Assembly (NCBI GenBank): GCA_036941025.1
Contig: JAYMNP010000001.1
Location: 4,148,296-4,212,295, forward strand
Length of the DNA: 64,000 nucleotides
Direction: 5' to 3'
DNA from: Lachnospiraceae bacterium JLR.KK002
Lineage (GTDB): Bacteria; Bacillota; Clostridia; Lachnospirales; Lachnospiraceae
Position numbers and translations under genes: made by a program. Positions 58,927 to 64,000 of the stretch are shown here, piece after piece (the stretch's first letter is position 1; the number at the start of each line of letters is the position of its first letter). The notes under the pieces are model-generated. The model saw only the letters and a list, made by a program, of their open reading frames with translations, ran no database searches and was not told where the DNA came from.

Positions 58927-59778
58927 TCAGCTCCTTTCCGGATGTTTCGGAACCATGGTGCCAATGCCCTTTTCCAGTTCCTCCCGTTCCTGAAAGATAA
59001 TCAGAATCATGGGAAGGAGTACCAGGAAGGAAAATACAAAGGTGTACTGGATACTGTTCTGGCTGATATTGGGAATGTAGAGGGAAAAGGGCCAGAGGGA
59101 GGGAGTTTTCAGGAAAATCAGCGGCTGCTCCAGCAGGTTCCAGTATTCCAGGACGCCCAGCAGCAGAGCGGCTTTGACGCCGGGCATGGCCAGCGGAAGG
59201 CCCATGTGCAGGAACATCCGGAGATGGCTGCTGCTGTCCAGGGAAAATGCCTCAAAAATTTCTTCCGGTATTCCGATAAAGTACTGGTAAATCAGAAACA
59301 CCGGGAAAGTGGAAAACACAGCGGGCAGAATGACGGCGCTGTGGCTGTCCATTATGCCAAGACGGTCAATGACCATATAGGCGGATACCATGGTAACCTG
59401 AAAAGGCAGCAGCATTAAAATGGTGTACAGATAAAACAGCAGGCTGCTCAGCTTTCCATGCCAGCGGGAAAATCCCCAGGCGGCGGGAACAGAACACAAT
59501 AACTGACCTGCTACAATGCAAAACGTCAGTTTGACGGAATTCCAGAACACCACATAGAATTCCGGCGTGTCCAGAAGCACTTCCAGGTAACCTCTCAGGG
59601 TGGGGAAGGCCGGGAACAGAGGAAAAAAACTCTGTCCCTGCCCTTCAAACATTCCTTTCAGGTAAAAGGCAAGTTCCTGTCTGCCGGTAATGGAGCCGGT
59701 CCACAGCAGAAATACCGGCAGACAGGCCAGAATACACAGCAGGAACAGAACCAGACGTTTAAGTATTGAGAGAATCAA
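58927..59778 (-). CDS. ABC sugar-type permease (MalG-like)
   Basis: 283 aa from TTG 59778, which has GGAGG eight bases before it; the in-frame GTG at 59787 abuts the site. Six membrane helices with the coupling loop FEAFSLDSSSHLRMFLHMGL, P (EAA motif). Overlaps the upstream permease by about 20 bases. Partner of the next gene. Confidence 0.88.
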   Translation of the reverse strand: MILSILKRLVLFLLCILACLPVFLLWTGSITGRQELAFYLKGMFEGQGQSFFPLFPAFPTLRGYLEVLLDTPEFYVVFWNSVKLTFCIVAGQLLCSVPAAWGFSRWHGKLSSLLFYLYTILMLLPFQVTMVSAYMVIDRLGIMDSHSAVILPAVFSTFPVFLIYQYFIGIPEEIFEAFSLDSSSHLRMFLHMGLPLAMPGVKAALLLGVLEYWNLLEQPLIFLKTPSLWPFSLYIPNISQNSIQYTFVFSFLVLLPMILIIFQEREELEKGIGTMVPKHPERS

Positions 59779-60610
59779 AATTTCCACCTCCTTTTTTGCG
59801 GAACGGAATGACCAGCACTGCGAACATGCATACGATGACCACAGCAGCCGCAGACATTTTGTCCATGGCCATGTCCCGGAACCAGTTGTGGAACATGTGC
59901 TGTATCATGTAAATGCTTCTGTCCGGGTATTCTCCGGACAGAAGATAGCTTTCCCGGTAGGATTTGAAAGCTCCGGTAAGAGCCAGAATCAGCACTGCGG
60001 AGGCCATGGGTTTCAGCCCCGGCAGGGTCACATACCGAAACCGGGCCAGAGGGCCGGCTCCGTCCAGAGCAGCCGCTTCGTACAGGCTTTTTGGAATACC
60101 CTGAAGGCCTGTGAGCCATAAAATCACATAATATCCCATATTTTTCCAGAGAAAGCTGAAAGTGAGCACTGCAAATGCCCAGGAGGAATGGAGCCAGTCA
60201 GCGGAAAGGTGCAGGACACTGTTCAGAATTCCGAACGGGTGAAACAGCATGTTCCAGACAAAGACCAGGGAGGCAGTGGGAACCGCCATGGGCAGCAGAC
60301 AGCATTTTTTATACCATATGCAGGATGTATCATGTCCGAAATGCACCATGTTTGCCAGCAGCAGAGACAGAGCCAGCAGAAGGGGAATGGAAACACTTAA
60401 GAATTTCAGTGTATTCCCCATGGCCAGACGGAAAGCTGCGTTTTTCCATATCATTTTGTAATTGTCAAATCCGGTGAACCTGCTGACAGTAAGACTGGTA
60501 AAGGATCTTCGTACCACATCCCCGAAGGGAAGAAATACAAAGACGGAAACGCCCAGCAGGCTGGGCAGAAGGAACAGAAAGTCCCTCTGCGCGGCGAGTA
60601 TTTTTTTCAT
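59759..60610 (-). CDS. ABC sugar-type permease (MalF-like)
   Basis: 283 aa; start at 60610 chosen because GGAG lies six bases before it. Six membrane helices; EAA loop YEAAALDGAGPLARFRYVTL, PG. Would bind an ATPase such as MsmX, but none is encoded here, as in many Firmicute sugar systems that share one ATPase. Confidence 0.88.
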   Translation of the reverse strand: MKKILAAQRDFLFLLPSLLGVSVFVFLPFGDVVRRSFTSLTVSRFTGFDNYKMIWKNAAFRLAMGNTLKFLSVSIPLLLALSLLLANMVHFGHDTSCIWYKKCCLLPMAVPTASLVFVWNMLFHPFGILNSVLHLSADWLHSSWAFAVLTFSFLWKNMGYYVILWLTGLQGIPKSLYEAAALDGAGPLARFRYVTLPGLKPMASAVLILALTGAFKSYRESYLLSGEYPDRSIYMIQHMFHNWFRDMAMDKMSAAAVVIVCMFAVLVIPFRKKGGGNFDSLNT

Positions 60611-60650
60611 GGGATGCTCCATTTCTTCCGACCGTGAGCCGGAGACAGAA

Positions 60651-62960
60651 TCACTCTGCAATGCCGGATTCTGCCAGATACAGTTCCAGTGTCTGGATGA
60701 TTTCGTTTACAGTTTCCTCCAGAGATTTGCCTCCGGACAAATATGCCCTGCCTTTTTCTGTGACGGCGGCAAGCACCAGAGCATCTTCCATGGCCGGAGT
60801 ATCCAGCCTGGAAACCTGTTGTTTCAGCCTGTCAAATTCTTCCTGAGAAGGCCAGCGAAACGTGCCGCCCAGTGTCTGGAAAAGAGTTTCGTATTCTTCC
60901 AGTTTTTCCGGGGCTGGTTCTTCGGTCATGGTTTCCCAGACTTTTTTATGGACTGGAAACGCGGGGAATACAGGCAGGGAACCGTCAATAAATTTCATCT
61001 GTTCTTCTTCGCTGAGTATAAATTCCAGAAATTCCCCGGCTAAATCTGTCTGCCTGGATGTTCCGTTGATTCCTGCCAGCAGAGAAGTAAACACATGCTC
61101 CGGAAATGATTTCCAGTTCAGGGCCTGTCCCGGCATATGGTCGGAAATGGCGGTGAAGTCCTTAACAGCGCCCATATAGCCCGCGGACGCAGCGGTATTT
61201 CCGTACACGATATTCCAGACATTTACACTGGAATAAGAGGAATCATAAGCAGGAGTGTTTTCCTCTTTGGGATATACGGAATCAAAGGGAACCCAGGGTT
61301 CACCTTCTTCCGGCTGCAGCAGGTCGTTCAGTTCTTTGTTGCATTGTAGCAGTTTCCTTACCGCTTCTCTGGAAATGGCTCCGTCTTCTTTTTGGACGTC
61401 CTGCCAGAAAATACTGAAGGTATAGGGCAGGAAGTTTTCAGCTTCCAGAATGGGCAGAGGCTCTGTGTCTCTGACCATGTTCACTAATTCTTCCGGAGAA
61501 TCCACCTGGGAAATCAGAGTTTCTTCCCCTGTCAGTATGGGCAGGGAAAAGCTGACGGGTACCGCATACTGTCTGCCTTCTGTTTCAAAAGCAGCAAAAA
61601 GGTTCTGGAACACCTGGGTTTGCGGCATGGTTTCCAGGCTGTTTAAGTCCAGAAGGATATCCTGCCGGGCATAGGAGTTCCAGGGAAGGCCGTTCAGGAA
61701 CAGAACATCCGGTCCCTTTCCGGCCATGATTTCCGTGTTCAGAATATTGATGGCGTCGGATTCGCTTTTTGCACCGGAATGTTCCATGCCTGTTTCGTAA
61801 GTTACCAGCACATTCGGGTGGGTGGAATGAAAATCGGAAATCAGTCTGTGTACGTTCCAGGTGTCATACAAAGAATAAATTTTCAGCTCCTGTTCCGGCT
61901 GGGTGGGCAAATCCGGATCGTATTCGTATCGCAGCAGCTTCAGTCCGTCAGAGGCAGTGGTTTCCAGAAACATCAGAAATACAGTTTCATCTGCCTGGCA
62001 GAAATATCGTATGGTGGAGCTGATATCGGAAAAACTGCTTACATTGCCGTCCACCAGAAGTTCTGTCAGGGACATGGTATCATCGGAACTGTAAATTCCC
62101 GTTTCGTTACAGTAATAAAATTTCTGTTTTTCCAAATCCGAATCCATCAGCCTTAAGAACATGGTTCCGGCGGGAAGTGTGGTTTCCGTCAGTTCTGCCC
62201 CGTCTGCAGGATTCAGGGTTTTGATGGTTCCGTCGTATTCATTCAGGAAGAGTGTGTTCCCGCTGCGTTTGAGTTCTGCGTTTCCTGTATCGCGCTTCCA
62301 GTTTGCAACGCCGTCGTCCGAATGAAAGGACATAATCTGCGAAGTCTGTGTTTCTCCGGTTCCGAGCTGGAGGATACCGATGAGTGTTCCGTCTTCGGAA
62401 CAGACCATGTTCCTCAGTCCATAGCCTGCTTTTAAATATGCATCCTCCGGTTTTGGAAGCTCCAGGGAGACAGGTTCTGTCCGGAGTCCTTCCGGCGTCT
62501 CCTCCAGTCTGAAATATTCGTATGCTCCTGTTGCATGATATTCATCCAGCGGGTCTTCTGATATTTTTCCGGCGGAGACGAAAATGGTGTTTTCCGGGGC
62601 AAAGCAGGCGGACACTACCCGGTAATTTTCCGGCAGCCATGAGATATCCCAGGGTTCTTGCTGCCAGGAAGCGCCTGTATCCTGGCTTTTGCAGCAGCAG
62701 AAATCCCCAGGTTTCTGCTCCAGCAGAATACGCATGGAGCCCTCCTTTTTTTCAAAATCAAATATGGTCTGTACCGGTACCGGAAATGAAATGGTTTCTT
62801 CCCGGTACCTGCCTGTGGCAGTTTCTGGCTGCGCTTTTGAATCTTCCTTTTGGGCGGCGGGTTTTTCCTGCTTTTTCAGAGGTTCGCTTCCAGGCGAGCT
62901 GCAGCCGGCAGTAAGCAGAGACAGCAGCCCGGCAAGTAAGAATGAAAGTTTTCGTTTCAT
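60651..62960 (-). CDS. Large solute-binding lipoprotein with propeller-like domain
   Basis: 769 aa, about twice a normal sugar-binding protein. Lipoprotein signal (LLSLLTAGC, cysteine 20). Residues about 50-350 contain repeated short beta blocks with sialidase/BNR-like or WD-like flavour (CCKSQDTGASWQQEPWDI, SFHSDDGVANWKRDTGN, TLFLNEYDGTIKTLNPADG). Residues about 360-769 are an extracellular solute-binding domain (HSTHPNVLVTYETGMEHSGA, IMAGKGPDVLFLNGLPWNSY). Anchored outside the cell, feeding the two permeases. Ligand unknown. Confidence 0.85.
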   Translation of the reverse strand: MKRKLSFLLAGLLSLLTAGCSSPGSEPLKKQEKPAAQKEDSKAQPETATGRYREETISFPVPVQTIFDFEKKEGSMRILLEQKPGDFCCCKSQDTGASWQQEPWDISWLPENYRVVSACFAPENTIFVSAGKISEDPLDEYHATGAYEYFRLEETPEGLRTEPVSLELPKPEDAYLKAGYGLRNMVCSEDGTLIGILQLGTGETQTSQIMSFHSDDGVANWKRDTGNAELKRSGNTLFLNEYDGTIKTLNPADGAELTETTLPAGTMFLRLMDSDLEKQKFYYCNETGIYSSDDTMSLTELLVDGNVSSFSDISSTIRYFCQADETVFLMFLETTASDGLKLLRYEYDPDLPTQPEQELKIYSLYDTWNVHRLISDFHSTHPNVLVTYETGMEHSGAKSESDAINILNTEIMAGKGPDVLFLNGLPWNSYARQDILLDLNSLETMPQTQVFQNLFAAFETEGRQYAVPVSFSLPILTGEETLISQVDSPEELVNMVRDTEPLPILEAENFLPYTFSIFWQDVQKEDGAISREAVRKLLQCNKELNDLLQPEEGEPWVPFDSVYPKEENTPAYDSSYSSVNVWNIVYGNTAASAGYMGAVKDFTAISDHMPGQALNWKSFPEHVFTSLLAGINGTSRQTDLAGEFLEFILSEEEQMKFIDGSLPVFPAFPVHKKVWETMTEEPAPEKLEEYETLFQTLGGTFRWPSQEEFDRLKQQVSRLDTPAMEDALVLAAVTEKGRAYLSGGKSLEETVNEIIQTLELYLAESGIAE

Positions 62961-63347
62961 AGAGTTGTTCTCCTTCCTCAGATGGCTTTGACTTCAGACA
63001 ATTGCGAAACTATCCGGTTATCAAAATTTCATGTATAATTTCTGCACTTTCCATGAAATATTTTCATCATACAAAAAGGCCGAAATGCATTTCTTACCTT
63101 TTGTATGAGAAAATATTTGTATTCAAATTTTTCAAATTGCACATGAAATTAGTACAATTATTGAGTTTCACAATTACCTGTATGGTTTTGACTTGCTGTC
63201 ATCTTATCACGGGGCGGCGGGAAAGTCCTCTAAGACTTCTCTAAGGGCTTTTAGAATAATAACGGGGGAATATAACCGAAAGAGTGTACGATTCCCATGG
63301 GGATTGATGTTCTGATCTGTGCATTCATACAAGGACAAGCGGAACGC
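62961..63347. other. Spacer with dispersed-repeat copy, no gene
   Basis: AT-rich. Holds the leader of the minus-strand operon and, at about 63100-63210, a sequence repeated in diverged form at 63855-63975. No convincing coding region seen. Confidence 0.55.
63100..63210 (+). repeat. Direct repeat flanking RelB module, left copy
   Basis: Matching blocks include TTTTGTATGAGAAAATATTT, ACATGAAATT and CAATTACCTGTATGGTTTTG. Right copy at 63855. Confidence 0.65.
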
Positions 63348-63376
63348 TTGCATACCGCAGGCAAAAGCGGTATACT
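63348..63376 (+). promoter_or_regulatory. relB promoter with overlapping operator
   Basis: TTGCAT, 17 bases, TATACT. ATACCGC (63352) and GCGGTAT (63367) form a perfect palindrome over the promoter, as expected for antitoxin autorepression. Confidence 0.75.
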
Positions 63377-63400
63377 ATATAGCGAAAGGATGTGGTTTAG

Positions 63401-63706
63401 ATGGCAAGGACATCAAATGTATTCGCGCGTGTGGAGCCGGAGATCAAAGAGCAGGCGGAACGGGTGCTTGAACAGCTTGGGATACCAATGTCAAATGCAG
63501 TTGGCATGTTTTTAAGGCAGGTCGTGCTCCAGCAGGGCATCCCGTTTGAAATGAAGCTGCCAAAGAAGGCGCCTCCTGCATACGGCTCTCTTACAAAGGA
63601 GCAGTTTGACACAGAGATAGGAAAAGGCATGGAGGATATACGGGAAGGCAGGGTATATTCAGCGGATGCAGTGGAAGAAGGAATGCGGCGGGACTATGGG
63701 ATATGA
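63401..63706 (+). CDS. RelB/DinJ-family antitoxin
   Basis: 101 aa. Ribbon-helix-helix N-terminus (NVFARVEPEIKEQAERVLEQ, LGIPMSNAVGMFLRQVVLQQ) typical of RelB/DinJ; C-terminal part (YGSLTKEQFDTEIGKGMEDI) wraps the toxin. Overlaps the toxin start by ATGA. Intact although its toxin is not. Confidence 0.92.
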   Translation: MARTSNVFARVEPEIKEQAERVLEQLGIPMSNAVGMFLRQVVLQQGIPFEMKLPKKAPPAYGSLTKEQFDTEIGKGMEDIREGRVYSADAVEEGMRRDYGI

Positions 63707-63867
63707 GCTGGAACATTGTGTACACGGCCAGGGCGAGGCATGATTTGAGGGATATATACGAGTATATTGCATATGAGCTGCTTGTGCCGGAAACGGCAGC
63801 GAGACAGACGCAGCGGATTATGAAGGAAATCCGCACTCTTAATGTATTTTTCAGTTTTTGTATATAA
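63703..63867 (+). pseudogene. RelE/ParE-type toxin, truncated
   Basis: 54 aa. Starts normally (SWNIVYTARARHDLRDIYEY, IAYELLVPETAARQTQRIM) but after KEIRTL (about 63840) runs into unrelated AT-rich sequence and stops; family members are about 95-105 aa and keep the catalytic residues in the missing half. Not expected to be toxic. Confidence 0.88.
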
Positions 63868-63975
63868 AAATATTTACTCTTACTTTTCTGAATTGTATAT
63901 GAAATTTTGAAAATACAGGGGTTTTGCAATTACCTGTACGGCTTTGACCTGCGTAGCAGTCCGCCTGTTATTCTG
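63855..63975 (+). repeat. Direct repeat flanking RelB module, right copy
   Basis: GTTTTTGTATATAAAAATAT, ATATGAAATT and CAATTACCTGTACGGCTTTG align with the left copy. It begins exactly where the toxin gene is broken. Confidence 0.65.
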
Positions 63976-64000
63976 ATTTGCAATAATGCTGATATAATTC

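Noticed and set aside
1-64000. CRISPR arrays
   Set aside because: No regularly spaced identical repeats with unique spacers; the repeats found are far apart or tandem without spacers.

Overview
The window looks like chromosome from a mid-GC, Gram-positive gut anaerobe, most likely a Lachnospiraceae/Clostridia member (inference). The reasons are strong AGGAGG ribosome sites, lipoproteins with classic lipoboxes, a TlpA / CD1871A-type / polyferredoxin trio, a sensory-type [FeFe]-hydrogenase-like protein, a GH2/GPH-symporter/GH36 galactoside operon, and clostridial ICE-type sigma and recombinase genes.

Region 1 (1-17.8 kb, with an outlier block at 27.9-29.1 kb) is a one-directional array of about 25 small soluble proteins. 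Many share a short N-terminal motif (Met-x-[IV]-[SN]-Gly-[IV]-Gly...Tyr) on unrelated bodies. Four have a nearly identical Arg/Glu/Gln coiled-coil tail, four share a VYKVK-W-DKDGN body, three share a VSATG...FDIK tail, and two large ones carry a pre-peptidase-C-like beta domain. Unrelated enzymes (C_GCAxxG_C_C redox protein, 4-oxalocrotonate tautomerase, PEBP protein, zinc ribbon) lie in the same array. Many of the gaps carry one or both of two structured, base-pair-covarying repeats (called type I and type II here). This cassette-like system is the most novel-looking part of the window.

Region 2 (17.8-28 kb) is mobile DNA that appears to split the array. It holds a truncated ICE sigma gene cut by an IS21 element, an XRE fragment, an AbrB/RelE-type toxin-antitoxin pair, a nucleotide-metabolism block (frameshifted dut, thyX, a truncated third gene), nested IS3 and IS630 elements, and prophage tail remnants with a lipoprotein.

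Region 3 (29-40.8 kb) is GC-richer mobile-element cargo: HxlR and DUF1934 genes, an IS110 with a putative bridge-RNA region, then metK, a radical SAM gene, a frameshifted NUDIX gene, pyrK, pyrD, a lone winged-helix regulator, an ICE sigma-like gene with an attenuator-style leader, and a large serine recombinase. It ends at a tRNA-Asn gene that has lost its 5' part.

Region 4 (41-64 kb) looks like core or niche chromosome. It has a thiol-redox/Fe-S operon, seven tRNAs, a Dabb protein, a LysM-GH18 hydrolase, the hydrogenase/chemoreceptor fusion, a TetR gene with a visible promoter and paired operators, the galactoside operon, a GHKL sensor kinase, a minus-strand ABC-type operon (propeller-bearing solute-binding lipoprotein, two permeases, HlyD-like adaptor, membrane protein, no ATPase), and a decayed RelB/RelE module between direct repeats.
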